Below are positions 1-8,088 of a stretch of DNA of 64,000 nucleotides, piece after piece (the stretch's first letter is position 1; each line of letters opens with the position of its first letter). The DNA lies in NCBI RefSeq assembly GCF_008014775.2, contig NZ_CP144914.1, positions 3,410,001 to 3,474,000 on the forward strand, read 5' to 3'. The stretch is from Alkalicoccus halolimnae (lineage in GTDB: Bacteria > Bacillota > Bacilli > Bacillales > Salisediminibacteriaceae). The notes beneath the pieces were generated by a model, which did not search any database, was not told the origin of the DNA, and was given only the letters and a program-made list of their open reading frames with translations. The position numbers and the translations under genes were made by a program.

Positions 1-944
1 ATCAGATCGAGATCATTCACGCTCCATCCGGCACGGTCGAGCGCCTGTTTCGTAGCCGGTACCGGACCGTATCCCATAATATCCGGATCGAGCGCGGCGT
101 TTCCGTACGCACTGATTTCAGCAATCGGCGTCAGTCCAAGTTCGTTCGCTTTTTCTTCTGACATAACGACGAGCATCGCTGCGCCGTCATTAATTCCTGA
201 AGCATTTCCGGCTGTCACGGTACCGCCTTCTTTCTGAAAAGCCGGACGCAGTTTCGCAAGTTTTTCCATCGTCATGCCATGCTTAGGATATTCATCTTCT
301 GAAACGATAACCGGTTCTTTTTTCCGCTGTGGAATTTCCACTGGAACAATCTCTTCTGTGAACCGCCCTTCCTTCTGAGCTGCTTCGGCACGCTGCTGGC
401 TCTGCAGGGCGAACGCATCCTGGTCTTCGCGGCTGATGTTCCAGCGGCTTGCGATGTTTTCAGCTGTATTCCCCATATGAATAGGGTTGAAAGCGTCCAT
501 CAGGCCGTCGGTCAGCATCGTGTCGACAAGCTTTCCGTCACCCATACGCTGTCCCCAGCGGGCATTCGGCATGACGTAGGCGGCGTTGCTCATGCTTTCC
601 GTTCCGCCTGCCAGAATAACGTCGGCATCACCTAGAGCAATAAACTGTGCTGCCATACTGACAGTTCTTAAGCCTGATCCGCAGAGTTTATTAATGGCTG
701 TGGCCGGAGTTGTATGTGGAATCCCTGCCTGAACGGAGACCTGGCGCGCCACGTTCTGACCCAGGCCTGCGGAGAGGATATTTCCGATGTAAACGTCTTC
801 AATTTGATCCGCGTTAATTCCGGCACGTTTAATTGCCTCTTTTGCTGCGATGGCACCAAGGTCCACTGCGGACTGGGAGGCGAGTGTTCCTCCAAAACTG
901 CCGACCGGTGTGCGGGCGGCGCTGACGATAACTGCTTTTCTCAT
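1..944 (-). CDS. Acetyl-CoA acetyltransferase (thiolase), 3' end outside window
   Basis: Reading the minus strand from the ATG at 944 gives about 314 residues of a classical thiolase, starting [19 protein letters not shown] and running off the window edge. The acyl-accepting cysteine lies in NKLCGSGLR near residue 88, and the family motifs GGTESMSNA and [10 protein letters not shown] are present. Thiolases condense two acetyl-CoA or cleave 3-ketoacyl-CoA in the cytoplasm. AAAGGAGG sits 7 bases before the ATG. The C-terminal His and Cys catalytic residues are outside the window, so completeness cannot be judged. It differs clearly in sequence from the second thiolase at 38.4-39.5 kb. Biosynthetic versus degradative use cannot be told from this fragment. 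Confidence 0.93.
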   Translation of the reverse strand, partial: MRKAVIVSAARTPVGSFGGTLASQSAVDLGAIAAKEAIKRAGINADQIEDVYIGNILSAGLGQNVARQVSVQAGIPHTTPATAINKLCGSGLRTVSMAAQFIALGDADVILAGGTESMSNAAYVMPNARWGQRMGDGKLVDTMLTDGLMDAFNPIHMGNTAENIASRWNISREDQDAFALQSQQRAEAAQKEGRFTEEIVPVEIPQRKKEPVIVSEDEYPKHGMTMEKLAKLRPAFQKEGGTVTAGNASGINDGAAMLVVMSEEKANELGLTPIAEISAYGNAALDPDIMGYGPVPATKQALDRAGWSVNDLDL

Positions 945-1126
945 ATATAATTCCTCCTTTATTGATTTCTCTCTTTTACTATGCAATAAAGATGCCAGTT
1001 TATTATAGCATGATTGTGTTAAGTTATCCTTACAGTTTTCATGCTCAGGATCGGTTCCAACTTTTTAAAATGGCTGCCTTGAAAATAAAGTAGATAAGCC
1101 TGGATGAAAATAAATGGTCATTGGTT

Positions 1127-1855
1127 TTACAGGACTTCCCCATCTTCCGCTTCTTCAGGGATTTTCTCCAGTTCCCTCTCCCGCGGGGTAAAACGAATAC
1201 TATAGATCATGTTTTCAGGGTAGCGGTTTAATATCGGTACATCTTCCGGCCGGACCGGGTTGACTGTAAAAGTGACGGTCATCTCTTCCCCGGAGGTGTC
1301 AACGACCAGTGTTGTTTCTTCCTGCTCCTGAAGAGTATAACCTTGAAAATCCACGTCATCCAGATCATTGTAGAAAAGTGTAATTGTGCTGCCTTGTTTA
1401 CTAAGCTCGTCTGCTTCAGGGAGAATTGTTTTCATCCAGGAAAATGGATCATCCAGCGGGCTCATCTCAGCGGTGATCGGATGCGGCCGTTCTCCTCTGC
1501 TCCAGCTCCCCCCGCTTTCCGCGTAGAAGGTCTCTTCTTCCAAATAAATAGTGAAATCAAATGTGGTGTCATCCGAAACAGGCGTGGAGATATCATAAAT
1601 ACTCCGCCCCGGACTATAAGAGCCCGCTGCCTGAAGTGCTGTTTCTCCGTCCATTTCGTATGTCGCTTCCACGTCAAACTTTGTCTGTTCCATCTCGTCA
1701 ATAAGCGAACGAAGTTCCTGATAGTGATAATCCTGTTGAGTCGGAAACAGCAGCCAGCCGGCAGCTAGTCCGACTACTGCTGCAATCACCGGAATAATCC
1801 AGCGTTTAGCGGGCCTCCATCCTCTAAAGATAGCCGTTAAGATCATAATCGCCAT
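1127..1855 (-). CDS. Unknown single-pass membrane-anchored protein
   Basis: The 242-residue product has a short basic N-terminus, one hydrophobic segment (about residues 18-37) and a largely acidic remainder, so it is probably a membrane-anchored protein with its soluble domain outside. I do not recognise the family. The start ATG at 1855 has a weak AGGTG ribosome site and lies 32 bases inside the 3' end of the upstream molybdopterin oxidoreductase, suggesting translational coupling. Co-expression with that enzyme suggests an accessory role such as an assembly or lipoprotein-like partner, but that is inference from position only. Confidence 0.75.
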   Translation of the reverse strand: MAIMILTAIFRGWRPAKRWIIPVIAAVVGLAAGWLLFPTQQDYHYQELRSLIDEMEQTKFDVEATYEMDGETALQAAGSYSPGRSIYDISTPVSDDTTFDFTIYLEEETFYAESGGSWSRGERPHPITAEMSPLDDPFSWMKTILPEADELSKQGSTITLFYNDLDDVDFQGYTLQEQEETTLVVDTSGEEMTVTFTVNPVRPEDVPILNRYPENMIYSIRFTPRERELEKIPEEAEDGEVL

Positions 1856-2924
1856 TCACCTGCCAATACCCACGTCTTCGTTCTTCAGTAAATTCCAGAC
1901 GTTCGAGCCATTTCACCGATTTGTAACCATACATATCCGGATGAAACAGCCTGCAAGGATACCCCTGTGCATTTACAAGCTCATCATCATTCAGTGTAAA
2001 TACGAGCATCGCATCCTCCGCTATCAGCTGGTCTGCTGTAAATGTGTCATAATACATCTGATCTCCGGAATATGCTGTCACACTTCCACCATGCGGCATG
2101 ATATTCCAGTTATCTAAAACATCACGGATTAAAACGCCTCTCATTTCTACGTTTCGTACGCTCCACCCTGTTACGCAATGAAAATCCGTTATTACAGCAA
2201 TCTCCGGGAGTGCCATCAGTTCCTGGCGGCCGATCGTAACGGGATTATTCACCAGACCATCGATGGTTAATTCCCACTCCCGGTCTTCGTAGCGGGGATA
2301 ATTGCTCGTAACGTTATATATCCGGAAATATCCCCGCATCCGGGTTTCATCTCCGGCCGCTGTCAGTATCGGCTGCACCCATTTAATCAGACCGCCGGCA
2401 AAAAGAAATATGATACCGAGGCCGGTAAATTTGATAAAATCACGCCGACCAGGGATGTTTTCCTTCACATATTCCGGGGGCTCTTTTTTACTGCGCCACC
2501 ATATGGGCCATGGCACACGAATATGAAAAGCGTGTGTCACGCTGTGAAACAGTGTCCAAGGGAAAAAAAGAAACGTGAGCATTCCATGAATCCAGACGGC
2601 TGGATTTGTCAATGAAGATGGCAGCTGGGATTGAAAATACATGACAGCACCTGTCACACTCCAAAGGAAAAACGCTGTAAGATTAAGCAGGAGGTTGAAT
2701 TTCTTTTTTGGGGTTTTCCGTCTGATATATACAAACAGCCGCCGAAGCTGAATCAGCACGAGAAGCAAATACAGAAGCGAAACGAGAAGATGAAATGCAA
2801 CGAGCGGGAACTGCAGTTCATTAAACCAGGTGCGGAGCGGTGCCAGATACAGAGATATACCGGATATGAGCAGCAGTACAAACAAAACAGCGTGAAGATG
2901 GTGCATCGTTGTCAGCCGGATCAA
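1824..2924 (-). CDS. Cytochrome b561-like / molybdopterin (sulfite oxidase-like) oxidoreductase fusion
   Basis: The 366-residue product has two parts. Residues about 8-135 form four hydrophobic helices with several histidines (H8, H9, H11, H45, H113, H127, H131, H134), as in b-type cytochrome membrane subunits. Residues about 195-366 are a sulfite-oxidase/YedY-type molybdopterin domain, with the presumed molybdenum-ligating Cys250 in TDFHCVTGWSV. Between them lies GRRDFIKF (R160-R161) followed by a hydrophobic stretch, resembling an internal twin-arginine signal. The start is TTG at 2924, nine bases after AAAGGGG and directly preceded by an in-frame stop; the later ATG at 2906 lacks a ribosome site. 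Substrate is unknown; membrane-linked oxidation or reduction of a small molecule is likely. Confidence 0.86.
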   Translation of the reverse strand: MIRLTTMHHLHAVLFVLLLISGISLYLAPLRTWFNELQFPLVAFHLLVSLLYLLLVLIQLRRLFVYIRRKTPKKKFNLLLNLTAFFLWSVTGAVMYFQSQLPSSLTNPAVWIHGMLTFLFFPWTLFHSVTHAFHIRVPWPIWWRSKKEPPEYVKENIPGRRDFIKFTGLGIIFLFAGGLIKWVQPILTAAGDETRMRGYFRIYNVTSNYPRYEDREWELTIDGLVNNPVTIGRQELMALPEIAVITDFHCVTGWSVRNVEMRGVLIRDVLDNWNIMPHGGSVTAYSGDQMYYDTFTADQLIAEDAMLVFTLNDDELVNAQGYPCRLFHPDMYGYKSVKWLERLEFTEERRRGYWQVNGDYDLNGYL

Positions 2925-3049
2925 AAGTCACCGCCCCTTTCTTTATAATAATACCACTTTGTTCTTTGTATCCGTTTTCATTTTAGCAGAAGAAATACTC
3001 CCGGGAAACGAATCGCCCTCCCGGAAGATGTTCAGCAGTTTGTTCTATA

Positions 3050-3099
3050 GAAAGACGCAGACGATGTTGTTCAGTTCGTCTTCTGCGCTGCCCAACGTT
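3050..3099 (-). terminator. Possible terminator of the gnd-TRAP-HPr operon
   Basis: An imperfect inverted repeat (AGACGCAGACGA paired with TCGTCTTCTGCGCT, containing a bulge) is followed on the minus strand by TTTCTATAG. It lies 14 bases after the HPr-like gene, where a terminator is expected. Confidence 0.4.
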
Positions 3100-3112
3100 T
3101 TTAATTACACTG

Positions 3113-3373
3113 CTAGACTTCAAAGAACCGGGCTGTCATTTCGAGTGCTTCTTCAGCATCCTCACCTTCAGCTGATATCGTGATTGAATCTCCATTTTCC
3201 AGATGAATGGTAACGAGACCCAAAAAACTTTTAACGTTGACTTTCATGTGGCTGCCACGCGACATTTTTTCAATGTATACGTCTGCCTGATACGGCTGAA
3301 GACCGGCGCTCAGTTCAGTGATCGTCTGCTCTTCCCGGATATTCACCGTTACTTCTTTTGATACCCGTTTCAT
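3113..3373 (-). CDS. HPr-family protein lacking the phosphorylatable histidine (Crh-like)
   Basis: The 86-residue protein aligns with HPr/Crh through KVNVKSFLGLVTI, which matches the region around regulatory Ser46 of HPr (here about Ser49), and through an AEGEDAEEAL C-terminal helix. The region around His15 of HPr is replaced: REEQTITELS has glutamine near that place and no histidine or HARP motif. It therefore probably cannot carry phosphate from Enzyme I but could be a target of HPr kinase, as Crh is. AAGAGGAG precedes the ATG. It is the last gene of the gnd-dctPQM group, 78 bases after dctM, so it may tie expression or activity of this transporter to carbon status. Function is inferred, not shown. 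Confidence 0.8.
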   Translation of the reverse strand: MKRVSKEVTVNIREEQTITELSAGLQPYQADVYIEKMSRGSHMKVNVKSFLGLVTIHLENGDSITISAEGEDAEEALEMTARFFEV

Positions 3374-3451
3374 TAAATCAGCTCCTCTTAATAAAAAATC
3401 AGCAGGAGAGGAAGAAAGGGGACTTCCTGTCCTGCTGGTATTACTACTATG

Positions 3452-4726
3452 CTACTGAATAAATATCATGGAGATCTGCGGGATAAAGACGATGACCAGC
3501 AGCGTGATCAGCATAGCAACAAAGTATGGCAGAACCGCTCTGGCAATAGCTTCGATTGATAATCCGGAAATACCGGAAGCCACAAATAGATTTACTCCGA
3601 GAGGTGGTGTGATAAATCCGATCGCAAGGTTCACGATCATAATAATGCCGAAATGAACCGGATCGTATCCAAGGTTAACGGCAATTGGTAATAAAATCGG
3701 TGTCAGAATGATAATTGCTGCCAGCGTATCCATAAAACAGCCGACCAGAAGCAGGAGCAGTGTAATCAGAAGAATAATAACAATGCGGTTTTCTGAAATG
3801 CTGAGTATGGCTTCTGCCACCTGATTTGGAATCTGCTCTACAGTCAGCAGCCGTCCGAAAGCAGTTGCTGTACCGACAATTATTAACACTGTGGATGTTG
3901 TTAGCGCCGCGTCTCCGAACACTTTCGGCAGGTTTTTTATTTTGAGCTCTTTGTAAAGAAAAATTCCTGCAAATAAACCGAATACTACTGCAACCACGGA
4001 CGCTTCCGTCGGAGTGAAAATACCGCCGTAAATACCGCCCAGAATGATAAATGGCACCATCAGAGCCCATTTTGCGTCCCAGACTGCCTTTCCAAGCTCT
4101 TTAAAGGAGAACGGCTCTCCGCTTCCGCTGTATCCTTTTTTCCTTGAATATAAGTATGCGTACACCATCAGCCCGAAGGCGACGAGAATCCCTGGAATAA
4201 TACCGGCAATAAAGACATCTCCGATATTAGCTCCTGTGCCTACGACCCCGTATATAACCATCGGGATACTCGGAGGGATGATTACCCCGAGCGCACCGGC
4301 AGCAGCAACTGTTGCTGTTGCAAAGCGCTTGTCATAACCCATCCGGACCATGGCAGGAATCATGATACCGCCTATCGCAGCAACTGTAGCCGGTGCGGAA
4401 CCGGATACCGCAGCGAAGAACATACAGGTGACGATCGTTGCAATTGCAAACCCGCCGGTACGGTTACCGACGATTTTATTTGCGACGTTAAACAGGCGGT
4501 CAGAAACCCCGCCTTTGCTCATGATCTCCCCGGCCAATATGAAAAATGGCACGGCCATGAGCGGAAAGGAATCTACCGAAGTGATCATTCCCTGCCCGAG
4601 GAACTCGAGCGGCACGGCACCAGAATAGACAATAGTGACAAGCGTGGCAAGTCCAAGGGCAATTCCGATTGGTACACTAAGCAGCATGAACACAGCAAAA
4701 CTGATAAATAATACAGCAGTAGTCAT
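3452..4726 (-). CDS. dctM: TRAP transporter large permease (DctM)
   Basis: The 424-residue polytopic membrane protein has the DctM features: about twelve hydrophobic helices, PFFILAGEIMSKGG, GSAPATVAAIGGIMIPAM and the C-terminal FITPPLGVNLFVASG motif. It forms the sodium-driven channel of a tripartite ATP-independent periplasmic-type transporter, working with DctQ and the extracellular binding protein DctP. GGGAGG precedes the ATG and the gene follows dctQ by 18 bases. The length is normal for the family. The substrate cannot be read from this subunit; the neighbouring gnd suggests a sugar acid. Confidence 0.96.
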   Translation of the reverse strand: MTTAVLFISFAVFMLLSVPIGIALGLATLVTIVYSGAVPLEFLGQGMITSVDSFPLMAVPFFILAGEIMSKGGVSDRLFNVANKIVGNRTGGFAIATIVTCMFFAAVSGSAPATVAAIGGIMIPAMVRMGYDKRFATATVAAAGALGVIIPPSIPMVIYGVVGTGANIGDVFIAGIIPGILVAFGLMVYAYLYSRKKGYSGSGEPFSFKELGKAVWDAKWALMVPFIILGGIYGGIFTPTEASVVAVVFGLFAGIFLYKELKIKNLPKVFGDAALTTSTVLIIVGTATAFGRLLTVEQIPNQVAEAILSISENRIVIILLITLLLLLVGCFMDTLAAIIILTPILLPIAVNLGYDPVHFGIIMIVNLAIGFITPPLGVNLFVASGISGLSIEAIARAVLPYFVAMLITLLVIVFIPQISMIFIQ

Positions 4727-4744
4727 CGCAGCAGACCTCCCTTC

Positions 4745-5314
4745 CTATGACCGGCCGCGTTCCGGATCGGGAACGTTCGGCTGATCTGCTTCTTTTTCGA
4801 GTATGGCGTCCTGTTCCGATTTAACTTTAAAATCTCCTCCGCCGCGGAGCGCACGGATCTGTCTAATCATCTGCTGAATGATACGGAAGGACGTAAGAGC
4901 CATCCCAACCGGCGTTGCAGCGTACACAATCCACATCGGCAGACTAAGAGCAGGCGAGGTCTGACCGAATCCCATCAGCTGACCAGTGATCCGGGCACCA
5001 TAGATAATGATGAAAATCGCAAATCCGAGAAAAAGAACATTTGCAATCAGGTTAAGAATAATTTTTCCGCGTTCTTTTAACAGCACTAAAACAACATCCA
5101 CCTTGATATGACGCTGCTTTTTCACTCCATAGCTGATCCCGACATACACGAGCCAGATAAAACAGTACCTTGCCAGTTCCTCAGACCAGGACAGCGATGC
5201 CCCCATGACATGACGCATAAATACCTGGAGGGTAATTACTACAACCATAATCATCGAGAACGCAATCAGCAGTGTTTCTTCAAAATGATCATCGAGCCAG
5301 TGAACGACCTTCAT
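4745..5314 (-). CDS. dctQ: TRAP transporter small permease (DctQ)
   Basis: The 189-residue protein has four hydrophobic helices (about residues 14-36, 50-70, 86-110 and 125-150), with SWSEELARYCFIWLVYVG matching the DctQ signature in helix 2. A charged tail of about 40 residues, rich in Glu/Asp/Lys, extends the C-terminus. DctQ partners DctM in the membrane. GGGGGAAGG precedes the ATG. Two hairpins separate it from dctP upstream and could set the ratio of binding protein to permease. Confidence 0.95.
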   Translation of the reverse strand: MKVVHWLDDHFEETLLIAFSMIMVVVITLQVFMRHVMGASLSWSEELARYCFIWLVYVGISYGVKKQRHIKVDVVLVLLKERGKIILNLIANVLFLGFAIFIIIYGARITGQLMGFGQTSPALSLPMWIVYAATPVGMALTSFRIIQQMIRQIRALRGGGDFKVKSEQDAILEKEADQPNVPDPERGRS

Positions 5315-5337
5315 GTTCCTTCCCCCTTTTTTAACAC

Positions 5338-5418
5338 TCTTCTTCCAGAAAGGCTCTCACTTAAAAGTGCCCATAGACAGCCTCTTTGGAAGAAGAGATG
5401 TCCCTGATACCGGGACAT
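5338..5418 (-). promoter_or_regulatory. Two hairpins between dctP and dctQ
   Basis: A near-perfect 17-bp inverted repeat (5338-5354 with 5378-5394, 15 of 17 positions) is followed by a perfect 8-bp stem, GATGTCCC/GGGACATC (5396-5403 with 5411-5418). On the minus strand they follow dctP and lack a long U-run, so partial termination or protection of dctP mRNA from decay is more likely than full termination. Confidence 0.6.
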
Positions 5419-5450
5419 CCTCCATTTACAGTTTAATGTTCATGTTCTTT

Positions 5451-6611
5451 TTACTGCTGAGCTTCTTCGATTGCTTCGTATACGCGGTCTACAAGATCCT
5501 GTCCAATTTCTCCAGAATATTCATCAATAACCGGCTGTACAGTATCCTGCATTTCCTGACGGGCTTCGTCAGAGATCTCTGTAAACGTCATGCCTTCGTT
5601 CTGAAGCTCTTCCAGATACTCATCGTTTGCTTCACGGTTGGCTTCACGCTGGAATTCGCCTGCTTCTACTGCAGCATCCGAAACGATCTGCTGGTAATCT
5701 TCCGACAAGCCGTCATAGAACTGCTGGCTCACCATGAAGACGAACGGGCTGTAAATGTGGTGTGTATTGGACACGTAGTCCTGTACTTCATAAAACCCTT
5801 CCAGATAAATCGTTGCATAAGGATTTTCCTGTCCGTCTACTGTACCCTGCTGCAGAGCTGTAAACAGCTCCGTAAAGGCCATCGGTGTCGGATTTGCTCC
5901 CAGCTCACGGAAAGCATCCAAGTGAAGATCATTTTCCATCGTACGGATTGTCAGACCATCAAAATCTTCCATCGAAGCTACTTCACGTTCACTGTTTGTC
6001 AGATCACGGAACCCATTCTCCCAGTATGCAAGACCAATCAGGTTCTGGTCCTCAAGCATATCCAGAAGCTCCTGACCGACTTCTCCATCAAGAACTTCGT
6101 CTGCTGTTTCACTGTCCGGGAACAGGAACGGGAAGTCAAATACAGAGAATTCATTTACAAAGTTGGCGATCGGTGCGGTGGAAGGAATCGTTACTTCCTG
6201 TGAACCAAGCTGGAGTGCTTCCATCATGGTACGGTCATCGCCCAGCTGCCCGCTGTGATACGTTTCTACAAAGATGTCGCCATCTGTTTCCGACTCGACA
6301 ATTTCTTTAAACTCAAGCAGTCCCTGATACTGAGGGTGGTCGCTGTTCAGGCCGATCCCGCCGCGGATTGTGTGGGTAGCATCTTCCTGTGCATACTCTC
6401 CGCCTCCACCGTTATCCGCATTCGCCTCGTCGCCTGCATTATCCGCTTCTTCATTTGAAGTATTATTTTCTTCCGATGTGTTTTCCGCGTTATTGGTACC
6501 GCTTTCATTATTAGCCTGTCCTTCTTCATTTCCTCCATTGTCTCCCCCGCCGCAAGCAGCAAGGAAGGTCGTTGCTGCCAGTGCAGCTGTCAAATAAAGA
6601 CTCTTTTTCAT
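5451..6611 (-). CDS. dctP: TRAP transporter substrate-binding lipoprotein (DctP)
   Basis: The 386-residue protein begins with a lipoprotein signal peptide ending FLAAC (Cys20), then a linker of about 50 residues made mainly of Asn, Glu, Asp and Gly, then a DctP domain (about residues 75-386). The domain contains GQLGDDRTMMEALQLG, TMENDLHLDAFRELGANPTP and GTVDGQENP, where the Arg in the TMENDL region normally contacts the substrate carboxylate. It captures a carboxylated solute outside the membrane for DctQ-DctM. The long acidic linker fits a haloalkaliphile. It starts 34 bases after gnd, with which it probably shares a transcript, and a 16-bp repeat shared with the gnd leader lies between the two. 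Confidence 0.96.
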   Translation of the reverse strand: MKKSLYLTAALAATTFLAACGGGDNGGNEEGQANNESGTNNAENTSEENNTSNEEADNAGDEANADNGGGGEYAQEDATHTIRGGIGLNSDHPQYQGLLEFKEIVESETDGDIFVETYHSGQLGDDRTMMEALQLGSQEVTIPSTAPIANFVNEFSVFDFPFLFPDSETADEVLDGEVGQELLDMLEDQNLIGLAYWENGFRDLTNSEREVASMEDFDGLTIRTMENDLHLDAFRELGANPTPMAFTELFTALQQGTVDGQENPYATIYLEGFYEVQDYVSNTHHIYSPFVFMVSQQFYDGLSEDYQQIVSDAAVEAGEFQREANREANDEYLEELQNEGMTFTEISDEARQEMQDTVQPVIDEYSGEIGQDLVDRVYEAIEEAQQ

Positions 6612-6639
6612 GTGTATTTCTCCCCTTTTTATTTAAGTA

Positions 6640-6655
6640 TGAAATTTATTTTCGT
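6640..6655. promoter_or_regulatory. Dyad element repeated from the gnd leader (putative RpiR operator)
   Basis: The 16-mer tgaaatttattttcgt is identical to 7567-7582. Its core GAAATTTATTTTC is a near palindrome. It overlaps the gnd stop codon and lies 29 bases upstream of dctP. Confidence 0.5.
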
Positions 6656-7542
6656 ACGATGTCGTGTCCACCAAACTCATTTCGCAGTGCTGCGACGACC
6701 TTGCCGGTAAACGTATCATCTTCAAGTGAGCGGTGGCGCATCATTAAAGATAACGCAATGACCGGTGCTGGTGTTTCCAGATCCAGTGCTGTCTCTACGG
6801 TCCATTTTCCCTCTCCGGAGGAATTCATAATACCCCGGACGTTGTCGAGCTTTGCATCTTTTTTGAATGCATTTTCTGTCAGTTCCATCAGCCAGGAGCG
6901 GATGACAGAGCCATGGTTGAACACATTGGATACTTTTTCGTAATCATAATCGAATGGACTTTTTTCCAGAATGTCAAATCCTTCTGCGATCGCCTGCATC
7001 ATGCCGTACTCAATGCCATTATGAATCATTTTCAGGAAATGCCCGCTTCCGGTTCTTCCTGTGTGCAGATAGCCATTCTCCACCGTCGTATCTTCAAAAA
7101 TTGACTCGATACGGGCTATGACATCATCCGGTCCCCCGACCATCATACACGCTCCGTGACGTGCACCTTCGACGCCTCCACTCGTTCCTGCATCTACGAA
7201 ATGAATCTGCTGCTGCTCTAATTTTTCTGCTCTTCTCAAGGAATCTTTATAATTGGAATTCCCTCCATCGATCACGACATCGCCTGACTGCAGAAGCGGC
7301 GTTAATTCGTCGAGTACCGATTCCGTAATCTCTCCTGCTGGCACCATCAGCCAAATTGTACGCGGTGCTTCCAGCTGATTAACCAGTTCCTTCAGGGAAT
7401 ACGCAGGTTCTGCGCCCTCCTCTGCAATCCGTTTGACTGTATCGTGGTTCACATCCGACGCTGCAACTTCATGCTGATTATCCAACAGATTTAATGTAAG
7501 ATTGTAACCCATTTTTCCAAGGCCGATCATGCCAAGTTTCAT
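6646..7542 (-). CDS. gnd: 6-phosphogluconate dehydrogenase, decarboxylating (short YqeC/GndA-type)
   Basis: The 298-residue enzyme starts with a Rossmann motif, GMIGLGKMGYNL, and has the family signatures DGGNSNYKDS, FVDAGTSGGVEGA, GHFLKMIHNGIEYGMMQA and NSSGEGKWT. It oxidises 6-phosphogluconate to ribulose 5-phosphate and CO2 in the cytoplasm. The length matches the short form, often NAD-dependent, rather than the 470-residue Gnd. A good SigA promoter (TTGTAA-N16-TATAAT) precedes it. It heads a transcript with the TRAP genes and faces an RpiR regulator, suggesting that an imported sugar acid enters through 6-phosphogluconate. No gluconate kinase is present in the window. Confidence 0.94.
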   Translation of the reverse strand: MKLGMIGLGKMGYNLTLNLLDNQHEVAASDVNHDTVKRIAEEGAEPAYSLKELVNQLEAPRTIWLMVPAGEITESVLDELTPLLQSGDVVIDGGNSNYKDSLRRAEKLEQQQIHFVDAGTSGGVEGARHGACMMVGGPDDVIARIESIFEDTTVENGYLHTGRTGSGHFLKMIHNGIEYGMMQAIAEGFDILEKSPFDYDYEKVSNVFNHGSVIRSWLMELTENAFKKDAKLDNVRGIMNSSGEGKWTVETALDLETPAPVIALSLMMRHRSLEDDTFTGKVVAALRNEFGGHDIVRK

Positions 7543-7566
7543 TCCGTCCCCCCCTTTTTTTATAAT

Positions 7567-7619
7567 TGAAATTTATTTTCGTTATTAACCTATTATATGA
7601 TAAAAAATTTCTTTTACAA
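7567..7619 (-). promoter_or_regulatory. gnd promoter with downstream operator-like dyad
   Basis: On the minus strand TTGTAA (7614-7619) and TATAAT (7592-7597) are separated by 16 bases, a good SigA promoter. The 16-mer also found before dctP lies at 7567-7582, right at the expected start of transcription, where a bound repressor would block initiation. Confidence 0.7.
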
Positions 7620-8088
7620 CCCTTTATTAAATAAAAAATATTTTTTTATTTATCGTTTACGGGTATAATGGAGATAGCCACCTTTCCCGCACGAATGAAA
7701 CGAAAGGCACCTACATTTAAAAACAAGCAATTTTAAAACATTCGTTGTTGATTATTATCGGAAACTTCGCTGTAACCGTGCTGCCGTGGAACATAGCTGA
7801 AGTCGTCGTCCCCCTTACATCAACAATTAACCTGGCTCTTAATGCGTTCTCTGGTTCTTGATTGCAGTCTCTTCCTCCTCTTTAAAAGAAGGAAGGAGAG
7901 GATATACGGGGTAACGGCTCAGTGGGTATATTCAGATTTTTTGTCTTATACAGCTTGTTTCTTCACGTTCGTGTACAGCCTTCACCTTTAAAAGAGACCT
8001 CCATGCAATCTATCTGCACCATGATGATCGAAAAAAGCCTTCAATATTTTATTTTCAAGGCATTCTAAAAATAAAGGAGGAATGGGAC
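7620..8088. other. Intergenic region between gnd and the rpiR-type regulator
   Basis: No coding potential is visible on either strand. The left part is AT-rich promoter sequence for gnd. A short segment near 8036-8060 (tattttattttcaaggca) matches, in reverse, the ggctgccttgaaaataaagt end found at 1075, 16098 and 17935. The rest shows nothing recognisable apart from the strong ribosome site before 8089. Confidence 0.5.

Noticed and set aside
5313..6203. 296-residue open frame antisense to dctP
   Set aside because: Shadow of the acidic, codon-biased dctP gene; no ribosome site and no family resemblance.
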